Source of the DNA: Chitinivibrio alkaliphilus ACht1 | GTDB taxonomy: Bacteria > Fibrobacterota > Chitinivibrionia > Chitinivibrionales > Chitinivibrionaceae | Direction: 5' to 3' | Assembly (NCBI RefSeq): GCF_000474745.1 | Contig: NZ_ASJR01000007.1 | Coordinates: 58,872-122,871, forward strand | Length of the DNA: 64,000 nt | Shown: positions 32,461 through 41,816 of the stretch, piece after piece | Layout of the letters: every line of letters starts with the position of its first letter | Position numbering within the stretch: position 1 is the first letter of the stretch | Program-made: the position numbers and the translations under genes | The notes under the pieces: generated by a model | Seen by the model: only the letters and a program-made list of their open reading frames with translations | Databases searched by the model: none | What the model was told of the DNA's origin: nothing

Positions 32461-35055
32461 ATGACTGACACAAAGAGAAATAATGGTTCGTTCAGTTTTT
32501 CAAAAGACAACGAAGTTCTCATTAAAGAGAAAAGCGGTGATATGACCAGGGAACCGTGGCTTATGCTTCTTGCACGTCGAGAAAAAAAGCCTACGGAAAC
32601 ACTCTGCTGGGGATTGACAAATAATGGTACTACCTTCGCCCGTATTGGTACACAGGAAGGTGATATCCTGAATGGCTTCGTCCATGAAGATCCGTATAAG
32701 ACTCGTCTTTTGGGGCCCTACGCCTATCTTGTTGATGAGGATGGTTCGTATTTTTCCAATACGTGGTATCCTGTACTACACGAAGACCAAACCCTTGATA
32801 CCACCTACGGCTTCGGCTACGTTGTCTATAAAACCTCCTATAACAACCTTGATGTTGAGACAACCAACTTTGTTCCGAATGAATATGATGCCATGGTGCA
32901 AATACTTAAAATTAAGAATACAGGGTCATCGCAGCGTACGGTAAAACTCTATAATGTGAATCCCATTAATATTGGTGATGCTCGGGATATACAGTTTTCC
33001 GGATTTAATACACTCATGATGGGTGGCGCTACTATTGATCGTGATGTAAACGGTGTTGTGTGGCGTAATAGCTATGGGATCCCTTTTACTGATAATGAAG
33101 AACGAATTAACGGCGTTTTTGGAAAAGTTGCGGTGCACACCACCTCCTTGGAAAATAAAAGCTTTTCTACTCGCTATGATGAGTTTGTTGGTCACCACAC
33201 GAATACCATGGCAAATCCGGAAGCAGTTGTTTCAGGCGCAGAGCTTCCCAACCGTGATGCCCATGAACTTACTTCTGCCTTGTCTGCTATTCAAAATGAA
33301 TTAACCCTTGCTCCCGGTGAAGAGCGTGAGGTTGTTGTTGTATTAGCAGCAGCAAGCACTGAAGACTACTACTGCGAAAACAAACGTGACCTTAAGGCCT
33401 TTCTTGCAGATGCCCTGAAACCGGAAAAAGCATGGAAGATGTTCCAATCTGTAAAGGATGATTGGAATGGCGAGCTTGATATGCTCCAGGTTTCAGTTGA
33501 TGGACTTGAAGAGTTGACACCAAGCTTTAAGTGGTTGCAGTATCAGTGTGCCATGGTTGCTCTTCTAAACCGTATGAAATCTCGTTTTCACTCTGGTTTT
33601 GAGTATGGATATGGGTTCCGCGATATTCTTCAAGATCTTTTGGCTCTGTTGCCCTACGATCCGGCAGGTGCCAAGGAGTTGATTAAATATACTGCTCAGC
33701 AAATGTTTTCTGATGGATATGTGTATCACAATTTCTATGTGAGCTCTCCCGGCGTAAAAGAGTTTGTTGCCAGTGATGATCCCCTCTGGCTTATCTTCGC
33801 TGTGTGTGAGTACATAAAAGAAAGCGGCGATATGGATATCCTCGATGAGGTTGTGCCTTACGTTGATGCCATGGAAGGGCATCCTCCTGCAAAAGGTACC
33901 ATCCTTGAGCATTTAGAAACCGGTATCCATAAAGTGTGGACTCAGTCGGATGAAGGACTTCCCTATCTGCTTATGGCAGATTGGAATGATGATCTTTCCG
34001 GTCTTTTTGCTCACACCTCAACTATGGCAGCACAGCAGCTCTACAAAGCCTTGAATGATATGGTAGAACTTCTTGAGCTCAAAGGGGCTGATTCAGACTT
34101 GGTTGCCGACTACAAGGAAAAGGCAAAAATTGTAAAGAAGAGTGTAGAGGAGCGTTGTATTGATAAGCGTGGACATTATATCCGTGCGGTTGCTCCTAAA
34201 AATGGTGATTTTGAATCTGCTTTAAATAAAATTAAGCCTGGTATGAGCGGCTTGGATATGGAAGATATTCGCAAAGAGCTCACTGATGCTAAAGAGGCCG
34301 GACATCTGATTGATATGGGCAGCAGTGACACCGATGGATATACCTTTCTTTCAACAATTGCCTGGGCAGGATTCTCTGGGATTGCTGATAAGGATCGTTT
34401 CGCCAAATGTGTGGATGTGTGTGATGCCGATCTTGATGATCCTTACGGTGTAATGCTTTGTCAAGGTGATACGGAGATGGTTGAAGGGAAACTTCCCAGT
34501 GATGATCAGGCCTGGAAAAGAAATGCACCGGGTAAAAAAGAAAATGGTGGCGGGTTCCGTCATTTGGAATCTTGGTATATTGCATCGTTGGCGAAGTTTG
34601 GCTACGGTAAGAAAGCAGTTGACGTATATATGAAAACACTTCCTGCAAAATGCTCAGAAAAAGATCCGTACCAATACGCGGTTGAACGTTTTGTCTATCC
34701 TGAGTATATTTCCGGTCCTGCATCGAATGATCATGGAAAAGCAGGGCATACGTGGCTTACTGGTACCGCGCCGACTCGACTGGGTGTTTTGATTGACTGG
34801 ATCTTTGGGGTTCGTCGAGATTATAAGGGTCTTGTTATTGATCCATGTGTGGACCCTCAGTGGAAGAAGTTCTCCTTGGTGCGTCATTTCCGTGGATGCA
34901 AGTTTACCATTAATTTCAGCAATCCTCAGGGGGTTGAAAAGGGTGTTGCATCTATTACTGTTGATGGTAAAAAGATTGATGGTCAGGTTATTCCCGTTAC
35001 TTCTGCATCGTGTTGTGATAATTGCGAGCACGTTGTTGATGTGGTCATGGGATAA
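32461..35055 (+). CDS. GH94 disaccharide phosphorylase (copy 1)
   Basis: An 864-residue cytosolic glycoside phosphorylase, in the family's size range, which would convert a beta-linked disaccharide and phosphate to sugar-1-phosphate plus monosaccharide. The N-terminal beta sandwich (about 1-270) leads to an alpha6/alpha6 barrel with FEYGYGFRDILQD and the catalytic region M-A-D-W-N-D-D (Asp510 is the likely general acid). No signal peptide. ATG 32461 has GGAAGG upstream. It is a single-gene unit ending in a hairpin and has a close paralogue at 60.8 kb. Cellobiose, chitobiose and other substrates are all possible from sequence alone. Confidence 0.9.
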   Translation: MTDTKRNNGSFSFSKDNEVLIKEKSGDMTREPWLMLLARREKKPTETLCWGLTNNGTTFARIGTQEGDILNGFVHEDPYKTRLLGPYAYLVDEDGSYFSNTWYPVLHEDQTLDTTYGFGYVVYKTSYNNLDVETTNFVPNEYDAMVQILKIKNTGSSQRTVKLYNVNPINIGDARDIQFSGFNTLMMGGATIDRDVNGVVWRNSYGIPFTDNEERINGVFGKVAVHTTSLENKSFSTRYDEFVGHHTNTMANPEAVVSGAELPNRDAHELTSALSAIQNELTLAPGEEREVVVVLAAASTEDYYCENKRDLKAFLADALKPEKAWKMFQSVKDDWNGELDMLQVSVDGLEELTPSFKWLQYQCAMVALLNRMKSRFHSGFEYGYGFRDILQDLLALLPYDPAGAKELIKYTAQQMFSDGYVYHNFYVSSPGVKEFVASDDPLWLIFAVCEYIKESGDMDILDEVVPYVDAMEGHPPAKGTILEHLETGIHKVWTQSDEGLPYLLMADWNDDLSGLFAHTSTMAAQQLYKALNDMVELLELKGADSDLVADYKEKAKIVKKSVEERCIDKRGHYIRAVAPKNGDFESALNKIKPGMSGLDMEDIRKELTDAKEAGHLIDMGSSDTDGYTFLSTIAWAGFSGIADKDRFAKCVDVCDADLDDPYGVMLCQGDTEMVEGKLPSDDQAWKRNAPGKKENGGGFRHLESWYIASLAKFGYGKKAVDVYMKTLPAKCSEKDPYQYAVERFVYPEYISGPASNDHGKAGHTWLTGTAPTRLGVLIDWIFGVRRDYKGLVIDPCVDPQWKKFSLVRHFRGCKFTINFSNPQGVEKGVASITVDGKKIDGQVIPVTSASCCDNCEHVVDVVMG

Positions 35056-35079
35056 GCGAGTACTATTTTCGGGTATAGT

Positions 35080-35112
35080 GAGGGGAAGATCATTTGATCT
35101 TCCCCTCCTTTC
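35080..35112 (+). terminator. Terminator hairpin after GH94 copy 1
   Basis: 13-bp perfect stem GAGGGGAAGATCA/TGATCTTCCCCTC (35080-35092 with 35095-35107) with a two-base loop, followed by a short CTTTCG. The T tract is weak but the stem is strong. Confidence 0.65.
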
Positions 35113-35196
35113 GTATAGGGAAGCGAAATATTGTTGCAAGGGAGTATGGTCCTTATATAAATTATAGGTGGTACGCCTATACTAACGGGAGGTAAT

Positions 35197-36033
35197 GTGC
35201 AACAATCAAGGGCTGAGTCCCTCTATTTCAGAGATATTAATAAATATGATCTTCTCTCTGATGAAGAAGAGTTGGAAGTTATTGAGCGTGTACAAAAAGG
35301 TGATAAAAAAGCCGCGGATACTCTCATAACGTCAAATCTTCGATTTGTTGTTAGTGTTGCTCGCAAGTATCGAGGGCGTGGCTTAAGCTATTTAGAGCTG
35401 ATTAATGAGGGCAATCTTGGCCTTTTAAAGGCTGCGCAACGGTATGATAAAGAAAAGAAAGTAAAATTTATTTCCTACGCGGTGTGGTGGGTGCGCCAGT
35501 CTATTCAAAAGGCTGTTTTTGAACAGACCTCCTCCGTACGCATTCCCATGAATAAAATCACCTTGGTAAATAAGTTTAAAAAAGCCTTAGAAGCAAATGA
35601 TGGAGATTTTGATAAGACGATTAATCAGGAAGAGTTTCGTGGAAGTAAAATAGATATTCTTGATGTGCTTGAAAAAAGTGTTGAAATCTCCCTTGATACA
35701 CCAATTGGAAACAGCCCCGATGATGATGGGGGGCGTTCGCTCCTCGATATTATTAATGAGCCAGCAACGCAGGAAGATGAAAGTGCGATGCGGGAATTAA
35801 CCGGAATTATCAATAAAGCCATGATGCGGCTCAACTCCCGGGAAGAGAAGATTGTTCGTATGTATTATGGGGTAAATTTTTCAAAAAGCTTTACCCTTGA
35901 GGAGATTGGCGAGGAGCTAAATCTTACGCGCGAACGTGTACGTCTGATTCGCGATCGGGCATTGCGAAAGCTGTATAAAAACCCCACGGTTCGTGAAGAA
36001 ATGAACGATTATATTGATGATAAGGGGATGTGA
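35197..36033 (+). CDS. RNA polymerase sigma factor, RpoD/group 1-2 type
   Basis: A 278-residue sigma-70 factor. It lacks region 1.1 and goes straight to region 1.2 (YFRDINKYDLLSDEEELEVI), then region 2 (NLRFVVSVARKYRGRGLSYL, EGNLGLLKAAQRYD, SYAVWWVRQSIQKAV), region 3 and region 4 (LEEIGEELNLTRERVRLIRD). The start is GTG 35197 after GGGAGGTAAT. The short size and -10 recognition region match the housekeeping sigma of FCB bacteria, so it may be the primary sigma, but a group 2 factor cannot be excluded. Confidence 0.88.
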   Translation: MQQSRAESLYFRDINKYDLLSDEEELEVIERVQKGDKKAADTLITSNLRFVVSVARKYRGRGLSYLELINEGNLGLLKAAQRYDKEKKVKFISYAVWWVRQSIQKAVFEQTSSVRIPMNKITLVNKFKKALEANDGDFDKTINQEEFRGSKIDILDVLEKSVEISLDTPIGNSPDDDGGRSLLDIINEPATQEDESAMRELTGIINKAMMRLNSREEKIVRMYYGVNFSKSFTLEEIGEELNLTRERVRLIRDRALRKLYKNPTVREEMNDYIDDKGM

Positions 36034-36114
36034 CTCCTTTTTTGTAAAGATTCTTCTCTTCTGGTTTTGCAGGATTTATTTTTAGCCAACTTTACTCAGA
36101 GGAGCGTTCTTATA

Positions 36115-37908
36115 ATGGATACCGTTGCAGTTGTCGATTTCGGGGGACAGTACACTCATCTTATCGCAAATAGAATACGTCGCTTGAATGTGTATTCAGA
36201 AATTGTTCAACCAGAGATAACACCCGAAAAACTGCGTCGCTATTCTGCGATTATTTTTAGTGGTGGTCCTCATTCGGTGACAGATCCCAACAGCCCCACT
36301 GTAGATCCACGTATTCTTGACATGAACATTCCGATTCTCGGTATCTGCTATGGACATCAGCTTATTGCAAAACTCATGGGTGGTTCGGTATATTCTGCTG
36401 GTTCTGCAGAGTATGGTCGCGCTGCTATTCGTATTACAGATAAAAATACGCTCTTTGCCGAATGTGACGATACTGAACATGTGTGGATGAGTCATGGAGA
36501 TTCTGTGGAAGAGCTTCCTGAAGGGTTTTCCGTACTTGCCTCTACGGATGATTGTCCCTATGCCGCGGTTGTGCATACAGAAAAACGTCTTTTTGGTATT
36601 CAATTTCATCCTGAAGTAACTGATTCAGTACACGGAATGGAAATGCTCGATAATTTTCTCTCCTTCAGTGGCGTGCAACGAGACTGGTCGTCTAAAAACT
36701 TTATCTCTGAAATATCTGAAGATATCCGAAATCAGTGTGGAGATCGGAAGGTTTTTCTGCTGGTTTCAGGTGGGGTTGATTCCACCGTTGCCTTTGCACT
36801 GCTTAATACCGTTCTTGGCCCTGATCGAGTAGTCGGCTTGCACGTTGATAATGGGTTGATGCGGCAAGATGAGTCAGCTGAAATAATGACTTTCATGAAA
36901 GAAAATGGCTTTGACAACCTTCATATCTACGATGCAGAAGAGGAGTTTCTTTCCGTACTTGCCGGGAAATATTCTCCAGAGGAAAAACGAAGTATTATCG
37001 GTACTGAGTTCATCGAAGTTAAGACACGTGCACAGAAAAAAATGGGGCTTAATTCTGATGAATGGATGATTGCCCAAGGAACCATCTATCCGGATACAAT
37101 TGAATCTGCAGGAACAAAAAATGCGAGCAAGATTAAGACACATCATAATCGTGTTGATGTTGTTCTTGACCTTATTGAACAGGGGTTGGTTATTGAGCCC
37201 TTGGCTTCTCTCTATAAGGATGAAGTTCGATTGGTTGGTGAGGAACTGGGTATTCCTCATAATCTCGTGTGGCGGCATCCCTTTCCTGGCCCGGGCCTTG
37301 GGGTTCGTTGTCTGTGTTCTCCTGGTGGTACGGAGAACATTCCCACCCATGATGCAAGTACAGTACAAGATATTGCTGATGCAGAGGGCTATATTGGACA
37401 GATTCTCCCAATTAAATCGGTGGGGGTGCAAGGCGATAGTCGCACCTATGCGCATCCAGCCCTGCTCTGCGGTGACCGAAATTGGGAAAATCTTGACTCA
37501 ATTTCTACGCGCCTTACCAATTCTGTCCGCGGGGTAAACCGTGTTGTCTATGCCCTCTATATTGAAGACAAGGCGGAGTACAATCTTGTTGAAGCTTACC
37601 TTACGAAGGAGCGCCTTGATCGGCTTCGTGTTCTTGATCATATTGTAACAGAAACCCTGTATGCGACAGGAGAATATGATACAATTTGGCAGATGCCGGT
37701 GGTACTTCTTCCTTTAGTGAATTCTGCGGGCAATGAGTGTGCTGTGTTACGCCCGATTGTATCGCGTGAGGCCATGACAGCTCGTTTCTGTCCTCTCACT
37801 GATACTGCTATAGAATCAATTATTGCACAAGCAAAAGAGATTGATGGCATTGGAGATATCTTCTTTGATTTAACTCATAAACCCCCGGGAACAATTGAGT
37901 GGGAATAA
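36115..37908 (+). CDS. guaA: GMP synthase (glutamine-hydrolysing), long two-dimerisation-domain form
   Basis: GuaA aminates XMP to GMP. The 597-residue protein has a class I amidotransferase domain with catalytic Cys in GICYGHQL, His and Glu in FGIQFHPEV, an ATP-pyrophosphatase P-loop VSGGVDST, and the C-terminal KPPGTIEWE. It is about 70 residues longer than E. coli GuaA. The extra part lies in the dimerisation region: an early block with SVGVQGDSRTY and RLTNSVRGVNRVVY, then a second block (WQMPVVLLPL, REAMTARFCPLT). ATG 36115 follows GAGGAGCG; the frame is open from 36067. Confidence 0.94.
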   Translation: MDTVAVVDFGGQYTHLIANRIRRLNVYSEIVQPEITPEKLRRYSAIIFSGGPHSVTDPNSPTVDPRILDMNIPILGICYGHQLIAKLMGGSVYSAGSAEYGRAAIRITDKNTLFAECDDTEHVWMSHGDSVEELPEGFSVLASTDDCPYAAVVHTEKRLFGIQFHPEVTDSVHGMEMLDNFLSFSGVQRDWSSKNFISEISEDIRNQCGDRKVFLLVSGGVDSTVAFALLNTVLGPDRVVGLHVDNGLMRQDESAEIMTFMKENGFDNLHIYDAEEEFLSVLAGKYSPEEKRSIIGTEFIEVKTRAQKKMGLNSDEWMIAQGTIYPDTIESAGTKNASKIKTHHNRVDVVLDLIEQGLVIEPLASLYKDEVRLVGEELGIPHNLVWRHPFPGPGLGVRCLCSPGGTENIPTHDASTVQDIADAEGYIGQILPIKSVGVQGDSRTYAHPALLCGDRNWENLDSISTRLTNSVRGVNRVVYALYIEDKAEYNLVEAYLTKERLDRLRVLDHIVTETLYATGEYDTIWQMPVVLLPLVNSAGNECAVLRPIVSREAMTARFCPLTDTAIESIIAQAKEIDGIGDIFFDLTHKPPGTIEWE

Positions 37909-37919
37909 TCGTGGTGAGT

Positions 37920-37948
37920 TGCCCCTCTCTTTTCGGGTGGCATTTTTT
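37920..37948 (+). terminator. Rho-independent terminator after guaA
   Basis: Imperfect stem TGCC-CC/GG-T-GGCA (37920-37925 with 37935-37942) followed by TTTTTT at 37943-37948. Confidence 0.65.
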
Positions 37949-38075
37949 GACATTTTTTTTAGACGGTGTATGGGTATAACTCATAAAAAAACTTTTTCCT
38001 GTTTTTTTGTGATATCTATGTATATTAGGCATGTCTAACTATTCGTGTAACCAGTATATAAGCAAAGGAGCTCTT

Positions 38076-38822
38076 TTGGAAAGTATCGTCTATAGTTTTT
38101 ATGCGGGTATCTCTACAGCCCTTGGAGTTGTATTACTCATGATCTTCGGAAAGCCAAATAAACAAGCCTTGGCGACGTTACTTGGTTTTGCTGGTGGGAT
38201 TATGATTGCAATTTCTCTTTTTGAATTACTACCGGAGTCTGTTGATATTGGGTCGATGCCTGCTTCCGTGGTAGGTTTTATTTTTGGAGTTGCCCTTATG
38301 TTTCTCGTCGATAAGGTTCTTCCTCACTCACATGTTGCTACGCCGGATAGCTTTGAAGTGGAAAATCCAGAAAAGATACAAGCTGTTGAAAATCCTATTT
38401 TGCGTACGGGGTATTTAGTCCTTTTTGGGATAGCCCTGCACAACTTACCTGAGGGAATCGCCATTGGAGCAGGGTTGGAGTCAAGTCCGCAGCTGGGACT
38501 CATGGTGGCTGTTGCTGTTGCTCTTCACAATATTCCTGAAGGCCTAGCCATTGCGGGGCCATTAAAATCGGGCGGTCTTTCAAGCTTTAAAATACTCCTT
38601 CTCACACTCTCCGCTGGACTTATGACTCCCGTAGGAGCTATAATTGGGCACTTCTTTTTTAATCTTTCTGAAGTGTTTGTCGGGGGAGCTCTTGCCTTTG
38701 CTGCTGGTGCTATGGTGTATATTGTAAATGATGAACTTGTCCCCAACGCAAATAAATTGCACACTCATTTTGCCAATCTTGGCATTATGGGCGGTATTAT
38801 TCTTGGGTTTGGGATATTTTAA
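38076..38822 (+). CDS. ZIP-family divalent metal transporter
   Basis: A 248-residue ZIP permease, likely for Zn or Fe uptake, with about eight membrane helices. Metal-site motifs sit in helices 4 and 5: ALHNLPEGIAIGAG and ALHNIPEGLAIAG. A His-bearing loop PHSHVATPDS lies between helices 3 and 4. TTG 38076 is preferred, because AAAGGAG is five bases upstream; the ATG at 38031 has no ribosome-binding site and sits only about five bases after a TATATT -10-like box (38021-38026). It ends in a dyad/terminator. Confidence 0.85.
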   Translation: MESIVYSFYAGISTALGVVLLMIFGKPNKQALATLLGFAGGIMIAISLFELLPESVDIGSMPASVVGFIFGVALMFLVDKVLPHSHVATPDSFEVENPEKIQAVENPILRTGYLVLFGIALHNLPEGIAIGAGLESSPQLGLMVAVAVALHNIPEGLAIAGPLKSGGLSSFKILLLTLSAGLMTPVGAIIGHFFFNLSEVFVGGALAFAAGAMVYIVNDELVPNANKLHTHFANLGIMGGIILGFGIF

Positions 38823-38848
38823 CAAGGAAGATCTTTTTTTCTAATATT

Positions 38849-38896
38849 TTGTTTCAGCATGGGTGATACTATATATTTACGTATCACCCTTTTTTT
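38849..38896 (+). promoter_or_regulatory. Dyad that is both a terminator and a promoter-like operator
   Basis: A perfect 9-bp inverted repeat GGGTGATAC/GTATCACCC (38861-38869 with 38881-38889) is followed by T7, forming a good terminator for the ZIP gene. In the same place, TTGTTT (38849-38854), a 17-base spacer and TATATT (38872-38877) form a plausible promoter whose -10 lies in the loop. The 58-residue MucR-like gene starts at 38909, 20 bases after the repeat. Confidence 0.55.
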
Positions 38897-38908
38897 ATGA
38901 GGTCACGT

Positions 38909-39085
38909 ATGAAATCAGACGATGTAACCCCCCATGATCTTCTCGTATTAACGAAGGATATTGTTGCTTCAGCAGTGCGAAAAGATGACTTTGTTGTTCC
39001 TCCTAAGAAAATTGCTGAAATGATAGAAGAAGTATATGGTTCACTCAAAAAAGTATATGAAGATGAAGCCACAAGATATCTATGA
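38909..39085 (+). CDS. Mini-protein resembling the N-terminus of Ros/MucR regulators
   Basis: A 58-residue protein starting MKSDDVTPHDLLVLTKDIVA. Its pattern LLVLTKDIVASAV ... VPPKKIAEMIEEVYGSLKKV resembles the N-terminal oligomerisation helices of Ros/MucR transcription factors (family LVxLTxxIVSAYVxxN), but the C2H2 zinc finger that binds DNA is missing. ATG 38909 has TGAGGT five bases upstream; a longer version from 38897 lacks one. Its stop overlaps the pirin stop by six bases, convergent. The similarity is my reading and short. Confidence 0.5.
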   Translation: MKSDDVTPHDLLVLTKDIVASAVRKDDFVVPPKKIAEMIEEVYGSLKKVYEDEATRYL

Positions 39086-39949
39086 AAGATGTCCCATGGC
39101 ACCGTCATAATAATCGGTAAAGGCTTGGTCTATTTCCTTAGATGTATTCATAACAAAGGGGCCTCGACCTGCAATTGGCTCCTTGAGCGGTTCTCCGGTA
39201 AGAATAAGTATTCGTGTATCTGTTGTGCTCTGTAGGGTAATCAGTGAGCCATCTTGAGAAAAAAGTGCTGTTTCTTTAGAATTGAGAGGGGTGTCCAGAG
39301 AGTTGCAGTGAACGCACCCCCGCAAGACTGCTACGATGGTGGTATGCCCTGTGGGTAATGTAAGAGTAGAGGACTCGGATGAACGAAGAAAGAGATCCCA
39401 TACATTCATAGGAGTATGCGTTTTTGCAGGCCCTGGGATATTATTGTAGGTTCCTGCGATCGGGCGTATCCATCCCTTTTCTCCTTCAAGGTTGATTGTT
39501 GGTATTTCTTGAGCTGCAATGCTTTGGTATGCCGGGGCAGTCCATTTTTTCTTCCGAGGGAGATTTACCCAAAGTTGTACCATTTCCATTGTGCCTCCCT
39601 GTTGTGCGAAGGCGGCACTGTGAAACTCTTCGTGGACGATGCCAGCTCCCGCTGTCATCCACTGTACATCTCCCGTTGCAATACACCCACCACCACCGGA
39701 AGAGTCCCGGTGGGCTATTTCACCGTCATAGGCGATAGTAACGGTTTCAAACCCACGGTGGGGATGTTCACCAATGCCTTTTTTTTGTTTGGTTGGGGGA
39801 AACTCCTTCGGTTCTGCGTAATCAAGAAGGAGAAATGGAGAAAGGTCTTCTCCACCATGGTGATAGGTGAAAAGAGAGCGGACAAAAAAACCATCCCCCA
39901 CCCAATGATCTGTGGTGTGGATCGGTCTATAGATACATGTTTTTTCCAT
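39080..39949 (-). CDS. Pirin family protein
   Basis: A 289-residue bicupin of the pirin (YhhW/YhaK) family. The N-terminal cupin has the metal motif GIGEHPHRGFETVTI with His residues, then QWMTAGAGIVHEEFH with the His/Glu ligands. The C-terminal cupin includes GPFVMNTSKEIDQAFTDY. Functions reported for the family include quercetinase activity and redox-linked regulation; substrate here is unknown. GGAGGTCCC precedes the ATG. Confidence 0.93.
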   Translation of the reverse strand: MEKTCIYRPIHTTDHWVGDGFFVRSLFTYHHGGEDLSPFLLLDYAEPKEFPPTKQKKGIGEHPHRGFETVTIAYDGEIAHRDSSGGGGCIATGDVQWMTAGAGIVHEEFHSAAFAQQGGTMEMVQLWVNLPRKKKWTAPAYQSIAAQEIPTINLEGEKGWIRPIAGTYNNIPGPAKTHTPMNVWDLFLRSSESSTLTLPTGHTTIVAVLRGCVHCNSLDTPLNSKETALFSQDGSLITLQSTTDTRILILTGEPLKEPIAGRGPFVMNTSKEIDQAFTDYYDGAMGHLS

Positions 39950-40094
39950 GGGACCTCCGTATAAAAAGGAATACTACAGTATATATTACCACGGTGTATG
40001 AGAGGAGAATTTTCACCCTTTGAAAAAGCTCTGTTGTGGTAAAATACAAAGAACCGTTGTCTATTCCATTGAACCAGAGTGGGAAAGCCTCATT

Positions 40095-41564
40095 TTAGGT
40101 GATACTTGGTTGTGTTGACTCCTCGGTATGAGTTTGTACATACTGCTCTAGCTTTTTGGTACTCAGAGCAGGGGGGGCGATTATTCCCGGCCCACCAAGG
40201 CACCCACCGTGACATGACATGACCTCCACGAGCTTTCCTTGAAATTTTCCGTTACCAGCAGCACGAAGCATGGCGAGTCCTTTTTTATCAAGTCCGTCTA
40301 TACAGAGAGTAGATGCCGTAGTAGCTGTTTGTTTTTCTACTTCCTGGGCAACGGCTGTGCTAACCCCGCCTGATGTGGCAAATCCCCAGGCTTCTGCAGA
40401 GGCATTGGACGAATCAAAGGGGGTTTCCGCAAGATCTTCAATTTGAAGCCCCTCTGCTAAAAAGAGTGAGCCCAACTCCTCGTACGTTAGGACAAACTCT
40501 ACGGATGAGTCGCGCTGTGCTTCGGCCTTCTTTGCTACACAGGGACCAATAAATACTCGGGGGGCACCGGGGTATCGCTGAGATGCCATTTCAGCAGAAT
40601 AGTATAAGGGACTCTTTGTATGGGAGAGATGTGGGGTGAATTCTGGTACGTGTTTTCGCACAGCTTCTGTATACGCTGGACAACATGAAGTACCCATGGT
40701 GGTCGGCCCGTCTTTCTGTAAGATCATATATTCTTCTGCTTCCAAGGTAATGGTTTTGTCGGCCCCTTCAGCAACTTCTTCCACATGGGAAAAGCCAAGT
40801 TGGTGTAAGGCTGTTACAACTTGCCCCATGGTTCCGGGAAACTGGCCTACTAACGATGGTGCCACCAAGGCAACGATGGGGGTACTGCTCCATAACAGGC
40901 GAGCTACGTCCACGAGAGAGCTTCGTTCCATGACAGCGCCAAAGGGGCAACTTCTTGTGCAGCGTCCACAGAATATGCATTTATCGTAATTAATGCGGGC
41001 TTTGCCGTCCTTTCCTTTTGAAATAGCTCGAACAGGACATTTTTCTTCGCAGGGCACCGGAGTATATGATATGGCGCTATATGGACAGACCTTGGTGCAT
41101 TTTTTACAGTTGATACAGGATGTTGTATCTATTTTAGCGTGTCCGTCAACCATGGTAATGGCAGAGACAGGACAGGTGTGCCTACAGGGCCGAGCAACAC
41201 AGCCCATGCACATATCTGAGACGGTATGAGTACCACCTCTGCATGCACTGCAGGCCATATCAATAACTGTTAATACCGGATTCGGACGTTCCTGTCGTGT
41301 GAGAGCCTGCTCTGCATATTCTGCAAGGGCGAGGTATTCGTTGTCATCTTCTTCTATGGAAAACCCCAAGAGCGCCATTAGCCGGTATCGAAGCATGGCT
41401 CGATCTTTGTATACACAGCAACGACTCGCTTCACCATGTATACGGGGGCGTAAATCAATAGGGATATGATCGAGGCGATATAATTCTTCCTTACGCACAG
41501 CCTTAAGCATGGCCGCACCAAGTTGTTTTCGAATGCGTGTTGTTTCATTATTTATGGTCAGCAT
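40095..41564 (-). CDS. [FeFe]-hydrogenase catalytic subunit, HfsD-like (group B type)
   Basis: A 489-residue monomeric [FeFe]-hydrogenase. The N-terminal half has several Cys clusters: ACSACRGG, CMGCVARPCRHTCP, CINCKKCTKVCP and CIFCGRCTRSCP, for [4Fe-4S] centres. H-cluster motifs follow: GTSCCPAYTEAV, GPCVAKKAE, and EVMSCHGGCLGGPG. This fits the ferredoxin-linked group B enzymes and HfsD of Thermoanaerobacterium hfs operons. GAGGTACTCC precedes the ATG; it overlaps the thioredoxin-like gene by 17 bases. It would dispose of electrons as H2; the maturases HydEFG are not in the window. Confidence 0.85.
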   Translation of the reverse strand: MLTINNETTRIRKQLGAAMLKAVRKEELYRLDHIPIDLRPRIHGEASRCCVYKDRAMLRYRLMALLGFSIEEDDNEYLALAEYAEQALTRQERPNPVLTVIDMACSACRGGTHTVSDMCMGCVARPCRHTCPVSAITMVDGHAKIDTTSCINCKKCTKVCPYSAISYTPVPCEEKCPVRAISKGKDGKARINYDKCIFCGRCTRSCPFGAVMERSSLVDVARLLWSSTPIVALVAPSLVGQFPGTMGQVVTALHQLGFSHVEEVAEGADKTITLEAEEYMILQKDGPTTMGTSCCPAYTEAVRKHVPEFTPHLSHTKSPLYYSAEMASQRYPGAPRVFIGPCVAKKAEAQRDSSVEFVLTYEELGSLFLAEGLQIEDLAETPFDSSNASAEAWGFATSGGVSTAVAQEVEKQTATTASTLCIDGLDKKGLAMLRAAGNGKFQGKLVEVMSCHGGCLGGPGIIAPPALSTKKLEQYVQTHTEESTQPSIT

Positions 41565-41808
41565 GGAGTACCTCGCGAAGTTTGCTTTCTACGGTGGAAC
41601 GATCTGCTGCTTCGTATATGTGCCCGTCAATTTCAATAAATGGAGGGGTGGCGTGTATGTCTTTGCATTTGCCCAGACAAGTGGCCCCCTCAACGGTAAT
41701 ACGTTGACAAATCTCTTCGGGAAGATACTCTTCCACGGCGAGAAGGTCACAGCTTCCCATGATATAGCAGGTAGTTCCAAGGCATATTTTGAGTGTTTCA
41801 GGTTCCAT
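41548..41808 (-). CDS. Thioredoxin-like [2Fe-2S] ferredoxin (NuoE-like), hydrogenase operon
   Basis: An 86-residue NuoE/thioredoxin-like [2Fe-2S] protein with the four expected cysteines: C-L-G-T-T-C and later C-L-G-K-C. AGGAGAACCG precedes the ATG. It lies between the SpoIIE-type phosphatase and the catalytic hydrogenase and probably passes electrons to or from the hydrogenase. Confidence 0.85.
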   Translation of the reverse strand: MEPETLKICLGTTCYIMGSCDLLAVEEYLPEEICQRITVEGATCLGKCKDIHATPPFIEIDGHIYEAADRSTVESKLREVLHADHK

Positions 41809-41816
41809 CGGTTCTC

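Noticed and set aside
36874..37455. 193-codon frame antisense to guaA
   Set aside because: Shadow frame; guaA motifs are continuous on the plus strand.
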